From: Undaria pinnatifida
Taxonomy: Eukaryota; Sar; Phaeophyceae; Laminariales; Alariaceae
Reading direction: 5' to 3'
NCBI GenBank assembly: GCA_012845835.1
Contig: JABAKD010000011.1
Location: 14,335,214-14,399,213, forward strand
DNA: 64,000 bases
The notes under the pieces are model-generated. The model was not told the DNA's origin, did no database searches, and saw only the letters and a list, made by a program, of their open reading frames with translations. Each line of letters starts with the position of its first letter. The first letter of the stretch is position 1. The position numbers and the translations under genes were made by a program. Shown one piece after another: positions 10,710 to 22,939 of the stretch.

Positions 10710-10786
10710 CCATTCGTTCCCTCGAGCGGGTTTTGAGCAGATGGCTTCCTCAGGGCTGGCAGTACGACATGACTTTAGGGAAACTT
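10710..10786 (+). CDS. Possible isolated exon
   Basis: Between AATCAG and a perfect donor GTAAGT the plus strand codes AIRSLERVLSRWLPQGWQYD and MTLGKL. The phase (two bases at the start) does not join directly to the exon ending at 7010, so if it is real another exon is missing between them. The protein is not recognised. Confidence 0.3.
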
Positions 10787-10879
10787 GTAAGTAATACTAA
10801 TAATAATACTAATAATACTATTATAATACTAATAATAAGTAATCGACCCGCCATGATAGAGGGGGGATGACTGGCTGAT

Positions 10880-11950
10880 TCCTCCAGAGTATATGAAATA
10901 CTCTATAGGAACTACTAATACTATGGAGGGAGGGGTGTTCGTTCCTCTGGAGGGTTTGACAGATCGATCCCCGCTGTAGCGTCAACTTGTTGCTCTAGAG
11001 TCGAGATGCATTATTACCAGGTCTTCTAAGGGAAACCATATATCAAACCCTCCAGAGATAATGTCCGATTCCTCCAGAGCGTAGGCTATAAAATCCTCTA
11101 GTAGATAGAGTTGTCGAGGAAACATTGATACAATCCGTTAGATGGATCATCCCTTCATTAATAAAGGGTTTGAGGGTTTAACAGACTCCTTCTATAGTCG
11201 AGTGCCGAGGGGTCATCGCTCTACTCCTTCCAGGGTCCTCTAGAGTCCTCCTCTAGAGTCCTCCTCTAGAGTCCTCCTCTAGAGTCCTCCTCTAGAGTCC
11301 TCCTCTAGATAGAGTCCTCCTCTAGGGTCCTCCTCTAGAGTCGTGTCGAGTCGTGTAGTGCAACCAGCCCTGAGGGAAATCATGTGTTCAAAAGCCTCTA
11401 TTAGTAGAGGGTATGCAACCATCTAAACGTTGTGGCGAACCCCGCAGAGCTACTCCTCTCAGCAGCCTCCAGAGGATTGTTATTATTATTCATAAACATT
11501 CTGGAGTAATTCGGACGGGAACACGCTATCAATTATTAACACACCTACCTGGTAGGGTGTTAACAGATTCATAGAGTATTTTGGGGCAGTACATGGTTGA
11601 CAACCTTCTAGAGGGCATCTGATCCTCTAGAGGTTTGTTGTGAATACCTCTAGAACGCTTTACATTCCTCTAGCGTTGCTTGTTGCAAAACCCTCCAGCA
11701 ATTTTCTTGATGTCCCTCTAGAGATCATTAATGCACTCTAGATTCAATTAGGGTAAAACTTTACGGCAGAACCTGTAACCCTCCAGATTTTTTTAAGCGC
11801 TTATACCTCTAGAAACCGTCACACTGTGTATATAAGCTATACGTGAAGCACCTCGGCAGAACCACACTCCAGAGAGCAAGCACTTATGTTGCTCTTTATC
11901 AAACCCTGCAAAACTCCGAATGTTGGTGCTTACTCTGGAGGGTGCTTACT
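10880..11950. repeat. Irregular cluster of CTCTAGAG / CTCCAGAG sites with a 13-bp tandem core
   Basis: About twenty sites of CCTCYAGAG or its variants are scattered 20-70 bp apart through a kilobase. A central tandem of the 13-mer AGAGTCCTCCTCT lies at 11228-11343. The rest of the sequence between sites is not repetitive. No coding potential was found. Confidence 0.75.
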
Positions 11951-12599
11951 GTGAACGGTGATGAAAATATACCAGATATACAAACACTAAACAATCTGTA
12001 TCGTCGGTGGGATTAAGTTTCTGGAGCATTACCGGAACGACGAGGTTCACGTTACAAGTACCGCAACTACCGCACCAGAGGTACCAGTTATTTATTAGGC
12101 CGGGGTAAAACAGCTACAATGGTACTTTCTTGTATTACAGTACGAAGGTACCGATATTATAGTCACGCACTGCTGTCAATAATAGATTATTAGCAGAAAT
12201 GCGACGGGATGACCAAAAGTACCATTTCCAACCGCAAGGGCCATGTCCTCCCACCCATACACTTCCGAAGAAGCATTGAACGACAACCCGCTATCCATGT
12301 GAATGGCTGGTTTGTAACTGCTACGCATATATATGTTTCAACGTGCAGAAGGCTGTGCGGTATTGCTGTTTAATACTGCTATCGGTCATGGCAGGGAAAG
12401 AGTCCCCGCCGTCTTGCTCTCTCTGTGGCTCTGCCATTCATTATGAACCCCCTCCCCCTCATCAACGTTATTCCGGCCCTACCGTGCACAAAACCTCCTC
12501 TTGCGACACGGGTCGCCCCTCCTGTTATGATCCACGATATGACCACATTAGACAACAGCAGGAGGCGCATGCGACCACTGTAATATTATTTTATAAAAA

Positions 12600-12860
12600 A
12601 TATATCAAGGACGTCAGCCGTGAGTTCGACGAATTTCAGGTCAATACTCATCTTTGCAAGCTGCGTTGTTGGTACTTGTAATATACAATATATATGGGCG
12701 AGTTTTTAGTGGGAGGGGTCCTACTTTTTGTCCACTATAATGGTAAGTGTTGATTTTTATACTCGGTAGGTGGGGAATTTTGAGCTAGATCAAACATCAC
12801 ATCTATTTTATAAATTTATTACTTCGTACTATAGTTTCCACTATACTGTTCTATTATATG
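12600..12860 (+). repeat. SINE-like repeat copy plus AT-rich tail
   Basis: GAGTTCGACGAATTTC and CTCATCTTTGCAAGCTGC are followed by GGAGGGGTCCT and TTTTATAAATTTATT. The same order recurs at 13170-13255 and 13465-13622. Confidence 0.65.
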
Positions 12861-12989
12861 TATGGTAGGCGGTTTATTTTGTTTTTCTTCCCCCGGCTTC
12901 AATATGGGGAAGAGGAGGAATACAGAATATTATTAGTTATCTTATATGTTACTCTTAATACAGCATTTGAGAATTAAAGTCAGCTACTC

Positions 12990-13060
12990 CCACCCCGAAG
13001 AAATAAAAACTCTGTGGGACACGAACCCACGGTTCCAAATTGATACGCTGTCACTCTAAC
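12990..13060 (-). repeat. tRNA-like 3' half (relic)
   Basis: The minus strand reads GGAACCGTGGGTTCGTGTCC and CACAGAG, a closed T-arm with B box. The 5' half and acceptor stem cannot be formed, so this is a relic, not a tRNA gene. Confidence 0.45.
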
Positions 13061-13074
13061 ATTTTTATAAAATA

Positions 13075-13165
13075 AATAAAAAAAGAAATAAAAAGAAATA
13101 AATAAAAAAGAAATAAATACAAAAGAAATAAATAAAAAAGAAATAAAAAAATATAAAAATAAAAA
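13075..13165 (+). repeat. AAATAAATAAAAAAG-type A-rich microsatellite
   Basis: About 90 bases of AAATAAAAAAGAAATAAATA repeats ending at a SINE-like copy. Confidence 0.85.
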
Positions 13166-13169
13166 TAGG

Positions 13170-13625
13170 ACGTCAGGTGTGAGTTCGACGAATTTCGAGT
13201 CAGTACTCATATATTGAAGCTGCTTGCTGGTACTTGTACTATGCTATGTGGGTAACTTTTTTTTTTTTTTTATCCTCCGGCGGATGGATGGGGAAAAATA
13301 AAGCTTTATTTAGCTCACCACACTTCCACGTATTTTCATATGCGTCGTGTGTCGATTTAACTCAGTTGCTTTCGCAGCCCAACGCTAGCTGGCGCACCCT
13401 TCGGGTCCCATTGTAGGTATAGCGTAAGCTGTCCCTATCAGTGGTCTTCGTTACAACCCGTTTTTAATGTGAGGGGTCCTTTTCTTTTATAAATAAATGT
13501 TTTTCTCCACTGCAATGATTCGTGTCAGTATTTTTACTTTTAAATTAGGTGGGGATTTTTGAAGTAATCTAATATCATATTCGTATCTATTTTATAAATT
13601 TATTTCTGTAGTTTCCACTATTGTC
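13170..13625 (+). repeat. Second SINE-like copy with AT-rich tail
   Basis: GAGTTCGACGAATTTCGAGT at 13181 and the later GAGGGGTCC and TATTTTATAAATTTATT blocks align with 12600-12860. About 170 bp of other sequence lies in between. Confidence 0.6.
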
Positions 13626-13894
13626 TGCCCCCCCCGTGGCTAGAACTTGAACCTAGTGAACGCTGAAACTCTGTGCTGGCTTTTTGGGGCAAGGCTGTTG
13701 GTGTGTGCGATGCCCTATATTCCACCATTCATGGGTACGCGGGGACTATAATACCACTTTCTGTGTATGCACAGCTGTGACAGTGCGGCACTCTGCACTG
13801 CTGTCAACGTAACTGTCCCTTTATCGGTGGGAGTGGGTACTGATTTTTTTTTTTCAGCTGTCCGGGAGTTAGGCCGTCTTCCTGCCGGCACATG

Positions 13895-15085
13895 TGCTAC
13901 CCCCCCTACACTACACCTAGGGTAAATGCTGCCTGTTTTGGTGCGATGAGTGTCGGCGTGTTGGGCGACCCTTCACTGTGCTTCCACCCCTACACTACAC
14001 CTAGGGTAAATGCTGCCTGTTTTGGTGCGATGAGTGTCAGCGTGTTGGGCGACTCTTACACTGTGCTTCCACCTCTACACTACACCTAGGTTAAATGCTG
14101 CCTGTTTTGGTGCGATGAGTGTCAGCGTGCTGGGTGACCTTTCACTGTGCTGCCCCCCTACACTACACCTAGGTTAAATGCTGCCTGTTTTGGTGCGATG
14201 AGTGTCAGCGTGTTGGGCGACCCTTCACTGTGGTACCCCCTACGCTACACCCAGGATAAATGCTGCCTGTTTTGGTGCGATGAGTGTCAGCGTGTTGGGC
14301 GACTCTTACACTGTGCTTCCACCCCTACACTACACCTAGGTTAAATGCTGCCTGTTTTGGTGCGATGAGTGTCAGCGTGTTGGGCGACCCTTCACTGTGC
14401 TGCCCCCCTACACTACACCTAGGTTAAATGCTGCCTGTTTTGGTGCGATGAGTGTCAGCGTGTTGGGCGACTCTTCACTATGCTTCCACCCCTACACTAC
14501 ACCTAGGTTAAATGCTGCCTGTTTTGGTGCGATGAGTGTCAGCGTGTTGGGTGACCTTTCACTGTGCTGCCCCCTACACTAAACCTAGGTTAAATGCTGC
14601 CTGTTTTGGTGCGATGAGTGTCAGCGTGTTGGGCGACCCTTCACTGTGCTTCCACCCCTACACTACACCTAGGTTGCATGCTGCCTGTTTTGGTGCGATG
14701 AGTGTCAGCGTGTTGGGCGACCCTTCACTGTGCTTCCACCTCTACACTACACCTAGGTTAAATGCTGCCTGTTTTGGTGCGATGAGTGTCAGCGTGCTGG
14801 GTGACCTTTCACTGTGCTGCCCCCCTACACTACACCTAGGGTAAATGCTGCCTGTTTTGGTACGATGAGTGTCGGCGTGTTGGGCGACCCTTCACTGTGC
14901 TACCCCCTACGCTACACCTAGGATAAACGCTGCCTGTTTTGGTGCGATGAGCGTCGGCGTGTTGGGCGAATCTTTATTGTGATAACCCCTACACTGCACC
15001 TAGGGTAAATGCTGCCTGTTTTGGTGCGATGAGCGTTAGCGTTTAGGGCGACGCTTCCCTGTGCTACCCCCCCGCCTAGGGTAAA
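13895..15085 (+). repeat. 84-bp minisatellite, about 14 units
   Basis: Each unit carries CTACACTACACCTAGG, AAATGCTGCCTGTTTTGGTG, CGATGAGTGTCAGCG and TTGGGCGACCCTTCACTGTG. Because 84 is divisible by three, frames stay open within units, but frameshifts between units break any protein. Units decay toward the right end. Confidence 0.95.
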
Positions 15086-15495
15086 TGATGCCTGCCTAAG
15101 TGCGATGGCTGCATACGTACCTTTACTGTGTTGCACTCCCTGCACTGCGGTTAGGGTCAGTGCTGTCCATTTTGGCTGATTTTACTGCGGTTCGTGCGGG
15201 CGTTACCCATACACCCTACGGTCAGACTGGGCGCTGCTCTTATGTTGCGGTTTTGGTGGATGGTACCCTTCTTACTGCTGTACTCCTCTTATTTGCCGTG
15301 GCTGCTACCGTGACTGATGCTGGACGGAGTCGAGGCCCATGTCTTGCTATTGCTGAAACACAGATATACCGCTACTTACAGCAGGGACACCACAACAGAT
15401 ATCTGCCTCCATAGCTTCTTTACGCGTCGTTCCCATCCCGCCACCTTCCCCCACACCCCCTCCTTCCACTTTCCTCCATACAGACAACAAGCAAC

Positions 15496-16346
15496 ATGTC
15501 TACCAGTGAGGAAGCGGGCTACTCGGGGCAGGCTGAGGTCCTCCACGCACCCCAACCTGGATGCCCACGAGACAGGGAGAGCTCGCTCGAGATGCCGCGA
15601 CTCGAGACGGGGAGAACCACCGGTGGCGGGTTCCGGTGACGACACAGAAGACGGAGCACCATACCTCCACCCGTTCCCACCAACCAAGAGGGTCGATTCG
15701 CCGGTTTGCGCTGAGAAGAAGACTGACCAAGCCCCACCGGACTCGGGGGCGTCTCGACGCCAGCTCTCGCCAGCCCCGGGGGAGCGCCACCAGCTGCCCC
15801 CGCCCGCGCTCGACAGGGCACCACCGCCGCCACCTGGGCTCTCCGCGCTCGACAGAGCGCCACCCCCAGAGCTCCCGGGACCGGGGCGCCCATGCTGCCC
15901 CCTTGGACTTGGCATACGCGGCGGCGCGGGCCCAGCGGGCGCTCGACGACGCCAACCAGACGATAGCACGCCGACGTCGGTTTGACGAAGATATCGAGAA
16001 GGCGAAGACCGCTGCGCGGGAGGCGTCCCTGGTAGCGAAGAGGGCGCAACAAGCCCCGGCCCAATCAGTTGCGGCGGCTGCGGCGGGAGCTACCGCGGCC
16101 CCCTTGCCTTCGTCGCGCCCGCAGGGTGTCGCATCCCAGCGACCACGACCCGGGAACGACGCCTTCTTCAAGGGCATCGTCGCGTGCATGGCGTCTGCAC
16201 CGAGGGTAGACTTCCCCTCAGCGTTGGCGACCGCGGTGGTGGAAACGGCCTGCGCCCTCCTCCCGTCAGAGAGGCCGGCGTCGCGGCAAGCGGACGTCCT
16301 CAGTGGAAGCGGCCTGGGCTCGCGTGGATTGTACGCCCTATGCTAG
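15496..16346 (+). pseudogene. GC-rich, frame-broken ORF region downstream of the 84-bp minisatellite
   Basis: ATG at 15496 opens MSTSEEAGYSGQAEVLHAPQ but meets a stop at about 15637. The plus-strand frame opened by ATG at 15561 stays open to 16346, with an Ala/Arg-rich coiled-coil-like stretch (LDLAYAAARAQRALDDANQT) and then VACMASAPRVDFPSALATAV. A third frame carries a Pro-rich stretch. GC content is far above the flanks. It reads like one Pro/Ala-rich protein broken by frameshifts, possibly a retroelement ORF1, but no domain proves this. Antisense reading frames here are a by-product of GC richness. Confidence 0.35.
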
Positions 16347-16939
16347 ACATACGAGAGCCGCCCCGACCCTTGCCCTCGTCAAGGTAAAACGCCGCTATCT
16401 GAGGCGCAGGGCTGTCGCTTTTTTGTCATTGTTCAATTTCGCCCTGCCGACGCCCTCCTCAGCCCAGAGCCGGGGGGCGACCAGGGTACCCTGTTCGCGC
16501 GTAACGTGGTACAGGGCTATGTGCGGGTCTGTGTGTCCTTTTTTTTTATCTTTTATGTGTTGTGTTTGTTCTACTTTGTTTTTTTTTCGTCTAAACACTT
16601 CCTCCCCTAGCGAGGCTGTACGTGTTGCCACCTTCCATCCCGGGTATTTGTCGTTTCCTCGTCTAACCCCCCGCCTTGCCGATGGCCCGCGGGAGGTTTT
16701 TCGCATGACTTCTCCCTTGTGTTAGCGCCTGTGTTCCCCTCCATATCGACGAGGGCTCGCCTCGCTATAGTATCTTTTCTGTGGTTGGTTTGCCGTAGAG
16801 CCTTCCCTGCCCCACCCGCCACACCGGCGGCATGCGGCAGATTCTAGGGCCTTTTCTGCCCCCCCCGCCACACCGGCGGCATGCGGCAGGTTTTTGATGG
16901 GTGACTATTGCCTTGTTGTAGGGTCTGCGTTTCTTTCTA

Positions 16940-17110
16940 CTGCTTTTCTTCGCGTGTTCCTGGCTCCATAGCCAGACGGTTAGAGGTGTGGGAGTGGCTT
17001 TTGAGGAGCCGCATCTTCGACTCATGGTCTAGTTCGTAGAACCGGAGTTTCCCCGAATCTCCCATATTTCTGCATATGCGACTCATCAGGGTGGGCTAGT
17101 GTTAAGATAC
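16940..17110 (+). repeat. tRNA-derived repeat H, copy 1
   Basis: TAGCCAGACGGTTAGAGG fits a tRNA D-arm and A box. GTGTGGGAGTGG, GAGGAGCCGCAT and GGAGTTTCCCC follow and match 41865-42060. Confidence 0.6.
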
Positions 17111-17204
17111 GGCCTCAAAAGGCCTGTAATTATCCAATTTGAGATCATTTGGACGGGTTTCGTATGATAAGGTTGGCGTGTTATATTCGGGAAAGTTAGG
17201 AAGT

Positions 17205-17230
17205 AGATCGGAGGCACGTGCCTCCGATCT
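17205..17230. repeat. Perfect 26-bp palindrome
   Basis: AGATCGGAGGCAC is followed at once by its exact reverse complement. Confidence 0.9.
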
Positions 17231-17239
17231 CAGAAGCTA

Positions 17240-17420
17240 TCCCGGGCTCTGGTGGAAACGAATAAATCTACATCTATCTCTACGACGGAACGAAAGTGAG
17301 TACTCTCCGAGGACCTGCTCAATTGGCAGACCTGGGCTCTGGTGGAAACGAATAAATCTACATCTATCTCTACGAAGGAACGAAAGTGAGTACTCTCCGA
17401 GGACCTGCTCAATTGGCAGA
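17240..17420 (+). repeat. Near-identical 90-bp direct duplication
   Basis: Two adjacent copies starting GGGCTCTGGTGGAAACGAAT and ending CTGCTCAATTGGCAGA differ at only a couple of bases, so the duplication is recent. Confidence 0.9.
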
Positions 17421-17429
17421 CCTGCAGGG

Positions 17430-18300
17430 GGCATTCTGTGTCCCCCACCTTTAATTTAACACTATTGCTTCACCATATGTATGGTGGATGGTTTACGGAT
17501 GAATGGCTTGGTCAGGGTTGTTGGTACTTGTACTTAAGTGCGTAAGTAAGTTTTCTCTACCTACCTGGGGGTGGTTTTATTTTCTTATTTTGTTTTATTT
17601 TTCACTATTATAGTGGCGGGTTTTGGTAAACATGTGGGGTATGAAGATAGTAGTAGTGATATATAATATTAATAGATAACATGCATGTAAAAGTTCCACC
17701 CTAAAAATTATAAAATAAAATAAAATAAAATAAAAAATACTGTAACCACAACATTTTACATGTATGTAAAAGTCCCACCCTAAAAAACGGGAGTCGGTGA
17801 GCCTCGAATTATTTTTACGACTACACTACAGTTTAATCACCTCGCTCGCGACGGAAAAGCTGACCTTTTCTCGACCCATGGGTATGAGCGTACGAGTGAC
17901 TGGAAGTAAGAGTAGGAGTACTGTAGTACCGTCAAAGATAGGGGTTACAACCAAGGGCTGTCTGCCTCCAAGTCACACCAAAAAGAAAAGAAAAGAAGAG
18001 AAAAAACAAACGAAAATCAGTTGTGCCAACGCTGATACATACGCTGGCACGCAACAATACTAGTGTCCCCTCCGAACCCCAGCAATTGCCGCGCCGAACA
18101 GCCTCCCTCCTACAGCTGCGTTGGTTGGGCTGCAATTTGTGCAGCACCATACGCTCTTCTTTGTAGTTGGCCTCGGTTGGCACCGACGCTGTTATACATT
18201 ATATGTAAATTGGGGTTGGCGTTGGTTGGCAACGACGCTGTAAAACATGCCAATCACTGCGTGAGCTAGACAACCAGGGTACCTTCTTTTATTTTCGGCG
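17430..18300. other. No gene seen
   Basis: AT-rich. CATGTAAAAGTYCCACCCTA occurs twice (17681, 17760). AAAATAAAAT repeats lie between, and a TCGGTGAGCCTCGAAT fragment at 17795 resembles the T-arm of the repeats near 5370. Confidence 0.5.
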
Positions 18301-18304
18301 GTCA

Positions 18305-18720
18305 CTATGATGGCTATATCGAGTTAGATCATACTGTGCGGGCTGGAGAACCCTAACTCCACACAACAAGGGGAATGATCGCATCACGTAGTGTGAATAT
18401 GGTAAGGCACCCACGAGGCAGTTGCATAGTAATATCCATTGTTCTGAAGTGGCCACACCAAAAAACAAAGTAACTCATTGGCGCTGTCATCCATAAGCAA
18501 AAAGTAGGCACGAGGTGCCAAAGTCCGTCTATATATGACGAGCGGTTCTTGGAAGGATGCAATTCACCCTCCATGCGACTCGCCGAACACCTCACGGCGC
18601 TTCGCGCTCGGTGCAAGCAATGTCTGCCTGGTTGGTGAAAACCCGACGTGCTCCGTCCCGGCATAGTAGGGATGCGAGGGTCTATGGTCATACGACTACG
18701 GCCATGCATGGCAATGGTTA
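18305..18720 (+). repeat. Dispersed repeat D, long copy
   Basis: It runs from GAGTTAGATCATACTGTGCG through GCTGTCATCC, CGACTCGCCGAACAC, GGTGCAAGCAATG and AAAACCCGACGTGCTCC to ACGGCCATGCATGG. Other copies are at 40340-40575, 59690-60240 and 60300-60545. Confidence 0.75.
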
Positions 18721-19054
18721 ATGAGTAGAGTACTGGGTATATCGAGTACATCCCCCCGACCACCCAGCCTTGGTCACAAGTCTTTTTAAGCAACGTAACA
18801 TTCTACACTACTGGGACCAGGACCTACACTTCATCCTTCTGCGTTAACTACGTCCGAGAGACGTCAATTGTTTCTAGACGCTCGCGCATAACACAACAAA
18901 ACATGACCTAGTCTTTGGAGAGCCGAGGATAGCAGACGCTGGGGGCGAAGCTTCATTCGCTCCATCGCCGTCCCCGCCATCTGATATTTCCCTCCCTTTT
19001 AGACTTCGTTTCCGCGTCCATCCCTCATTTTTGTACCCCTTCGCATTCCTGCGC

Positions 19055-19291
19055 TCAGTTGCCTATAGCCTCTTCGCGTTTGCGTAGTAATTCGAATGCT
19101 GTCGGTACATCGCATGTCCATAACCGACCTCGAGCTCCCACTTTCGTGAGCTCCATCACAGGGTTGTAACTCTTGCTATGAAGCGTCTTAGCCTCATTGC
19201 GAGGTATGGGGGAGTCTGTAGCCTCATTTTCGTATTTTGGAATAGCCGTACCATCGATCCCCTTTGTAATTTCTGGACGTTTTGTTAACAT
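19055..19291 (-). CDS. Small ORF, doubtful
   Basis: This 78-codon minus-strand frame from ATG includes PVMELTKVGARGRLWTCDVP and TAFELLRKREEAIGN. The end has protein-like composition and may be a fragment of a mobile-element polyprotein or an exon, but no domain is recognised and no clear splice sites bound it. Confidence 0.2.
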   Translation of the reverse strand: MLTKRPEITKGIDGTAIPKYENEATDSPIPRNEAKTLHSKSYNPVMELTKVGARGRLWTCDVPTAFELLRKREEAIGN

Positions 19292-19399
19292 CCTTTGATT
19301 GTCGAGCGATCTCCATCTACGGCTATTTAGGGTGGGCTATGTTATTAAGTGCGATGCGTACATAGATGGATAGGCTATATATTTGGTGTGAAAAATGCC

Positions 19400-19660
19400 A
19401 GTGATGGTTGAAGTGAAACCAGGTCATTGTAGATGCTGTCACAGTTGTCTGATGGGTTGTAGAGTATGCCACGTCAAAGCCTATCAAAGGAGGACTATTA
19501 ATAGAGATGATGGGCGACAAGCGATGCTCCCAAGGGACTTTGGAGCATCGTTGCCCTCCTCCCGCAGTTCTTGACACAGTACGATATATCTTGTGTCTAG
19601 GCTGCGACCCAACGGAGGTGTGAACGAAAGACACCACGCACCAGGAAAATGTAGGTATCG
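19400..19660 (+). repeat. Dispersed repeat E, copy 2
   Basis: It aligns in order with 10320-10545; see GATGCTCCCAAGGGACTTTGG at 19522 (one base more than the shared core). Confidence 0.7.
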
Positions 19661-19664
19661 TACG

Positions 19665-22375
19665 AGCGAGTCGTACCTACTGTAGCTGTAGCAAAGCAAC
19701 GTACTACGAGCGAGTCGTTCAAATCAAAAGCGATACAGCAGTTCTATCATACTGCATGTCTGCGATTTATGACTTTTTAGTGGATGAATGACAGCTTCAT
19801 ATATTATATCAAGATGAAACGTCAAGACTTGGACATCTGGAAGGGACGTGCGTACGCAACGTACTGTAGGTTCAAGGTATTTAAACCGGGAAGAACCTAC
19901 CCTACGGTTAAAATGCGTCTCCATATACATAGACCTATACGTAAGTCGAACTAAATGCGCACATGGTACATACATACGTAGTAACTGACCAGTTGAAGCT
20001 ATGCGTAGATACTGTAGGACATACAGGGTAACGGACCAGTTGAAGTGCACATACGTATTTGCATAGTCTACGTGGCACTGATCCAAAGAGATATCACGTA
20101 CCAGGTACTCGTTAAAGCGAACTTGAAATATCTCCCAAGATGCATCGGTACAACTTGAAGCAACGTTCCATGATTGTAGGCTTTGTTGACGGTAATTAAG
20201 CAAAGTAATCCGAGGCAGTTCACGCGCTGCCGGCGCAAGCCACAATCAAACCTAGACGCAGGTGGTGCCAAGGACTTAACAGACAGGCGTACCAAATGAG
20301 CTAAACTTCGTGAGGGTCAGCAAGGTGATCAAATATGGCCAACGTTGGACATGCTTTTATCGCAGGGTAGCCAGAACCCAGAAGCGAATGATTGAGCGGG
20401 GTTCTTCAGGAATGAAGTACGCGGACACGAGAAAACGAACAAACGGACGAACGAAAGCACTTCGAGAAAATCTGGTCTTATACGCGCCCGGAACGTGCCA
20501 TATACACCCAGTAAAGCTACGTAAAAAAACGAACTCATCTGGGAAGCCACTGGCGCGCAAATATGCGAGAAGACCAACCATTTTAGGCGGCCTATTTTCG
20601 CCTTTATACGAGCACGGGTTCTGGCGTTGGGGGGCGGTCAGTCAAGGATTCACACCGCGGTCTCCACCTTGATCATATTTGCTGGCGTGAACGTACCACA
20701 GGCAACTTTACGGCAACCAGCCACTCGATACCGTATACCGGGTATGATACAAATAAACGCTAGTACGTACTATATCATATGTAGCTATTAAAAGCTGTTC
20801 AACAAGATCCACGCCGTCCGCTCATTGCCCACCATACCCTACCGTATAAATAAGCAGCGAATCGAAAACTCAATGGTATCACTGTGGGTGACACTGCTGT
20901 ACATGACACTGCTGTAGGTGACATTATTGTAAGCGGCCGACGTGTCCATGATCCCCCCCCAACCGCCTTCGCCACTCCACGACTCAGGCCGGGCATGGAA
21001 AAGGGCGAAAGCTATCATACCAGCTGCGCGCCCCTGTCGCCGCGCCCACGCAATTTAGCTCCACTCCGAGCTCAGCTTCGTGTGCAGCACAATACCGTTC
21101 CATATAAAAATCGATGATCCTCTCCCAAAGTTACCGTTGCTTAGCAAACAACCCGTCTTGCCAACCTGAGAACCGAAACCAAAAAACCTACCTTTTCCTC
21201 CCCGAAATACCTACTCTACCTCACCCTCCCCCCCAAACAAACATTCTCCCTCTCCCCCCACCTCTCCTTTTCTCTCTCCCTCCCTTCTTCACTCTCCGTG
21301 TACCGCCGTCCCATCCGCCCCCCCCCTTCCCTATAGTCTCCATCACCCCCTCCTCCATCCCCTCCCGCCCCGCTAGTTATCATCATACCCCTCTCCGATG
21401 CCATCCCCCCCCGCCGCTTTAGTCTTCATCTTGGTCTTCCTGTGCATCGTTTCCGCTTCCACCTACGTCCGCGTCTTCCTCGTCGTCCTCATGTTGGTGC
21501 CCATTGGCAGCACCGTTCTGCGCTCGGTCGGTCGGTCGGTCGGTCGGTCAGACACGGTCACGATATGCCACGCTACGCCGCATCTTTTCAGGGGGACGAT
21601 AATGGTAGGTACGTCCGTCGGTAGGTAGGTCAGACACGGACACGACATTGTAGGTTAAGCCGCATCGATAAACGGTATCACGGTCATTTTTAGGTTTTAG
21701 TAGGTTTTAAGCAGTAAGCAATCAGGGGGTCATACTGCTTTCTATAGTGTATACCATACCACACCACCGCCTTACTGGGGGAGCCCTACTATTACACTAT
21801 AATATACTATATCATACTACTATTAATACCGCAGTCATACTACTGTACTATTGTAGTCATACTATTACTGGAGGTACGCAGGTCCGACATGTCACGATAT
21901 GGCCAGTTACGCCGAATCGTTGAAGGGCAGCACAGAAACTGGTAGGTAGGTAGGTCGGTAGAACACGGCCACGATAGGCTAGGTTACGCCGCATCGTTCA
22001 AGGGCAGCACGGTCATTGGTAGATCGGTCTGTAGGTTGGGAAAAGACGGTAAATAAATGGTGAGTTAAGCCGCATCGTTGAAGGCCAGCACAGTAATTGA
22101 TTGGTAAGTCGGTCGGTATCTCTAGTACCTGTGCCTTAGCTCTAATATCTGCAGTACTCGGTTAACATCCACAACACATAGCAACATATAGCCTCACCAT
22201 CTACACCACAGGTTCGACACAAAACGTCAGTATTGCATATTGTACCACAGTTCTACTTACTAGTCTAAGCTGTTGACTAGGCACACAGCATAGGTGAAGT
22301 GCTACCTGTTTCTTTCCATTAGCTTCATGGTCCTCCTCTTCGCCTTCCGAGTCGTCCCTTCCATTCGCTGCAAGC
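19665..22375. other. No recognised gene
   Basis: Open frames of 120-173 codons occur (for example 20310-20672 plus and 19724-20245 minus) but show no domain, coiled coil or splice-bounded order. Short GGTCGGTC and GGTAGGTAGG tetramer tracts lie at 21520-21550, 21620 and 21945, and C/T-rich DNA at 21215-21420. Confidence 0.4.
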
Positions 22376-22377
22376 AA

Positions 22378-22575
22378 GGCAGAACAGGGGAAGGCAGGCC
22401 AAGGGCAAGGCAGGGCAGGGCAGGGCAGGGCAGAGCAAGGGCAAGACAGGGCAAGGCAAGGCAGGGCAAGGCAGGGCAAGGCAAGGCAGGGCAGGGCCGG
22501 GCAGGGCCGGGCAGGGCAGGGTGGCAAGGCAAGGCAAGGCAAGGGAAGGCAAGGGAAGGCAAGGCAAGGTCAGCG
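22378..22575 (+). repeat. (GGGCAAGGCA)n purine-rich minisatellite
   Basis: About 200 bases of GGGCAGGGCA, GGGCAAGGCA and GGGCCGGGCA units. Confidence 0.95.
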
Positions 22576-22939
22576 CACACCAACACAAACGGTGCGCAAA
22601 ACGACAACAAAAACATAATAAGACACCCCAAAAACACACTATTAAAAGTAAATACCTGATACGCAAAAAAACAGCAAACGAAAAGACAATTAACATCAAA
22701 TACATTGTACTATCGTGCAAACTCGTTTAGGCTGCGCGGTGGATAATACTTTTCTTCGGTTTTCAAGAGCTTTTCCACCCTGTCCAACTTGTGACACCCC
22801 CGGGAATTCAAGCAAACCACAGCCCGAAGGGGAACCTTATACAAAATTAAAGTATGCAGTGATTATAGTACATTACATATTTTCCGTCTTCGGCGACATG
22901 CTTCCGTGATACGAGCAGCCGAAAAAAAAGAAAAAATAA

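Noticed and set aside
12990-13060. tRNA gene
   Set aside because: Only the T-arm half can be formed; the acceptor and D-arm are missing.
13892-14844. Repeat protein coded by the 84-bp units
   Set aside because: Units shift frame relative to each other and no continuous frame spans the array.
15376-16189. Antisense open frames of 181-229 codons
   Set aside because: High GC content removes stops; no sign of coding on the minus strand here.
20310-20672. 120-codon plus-strand frame
   Set aside because: Basic composition but no domain, no splice context and no codon pattern to support it.
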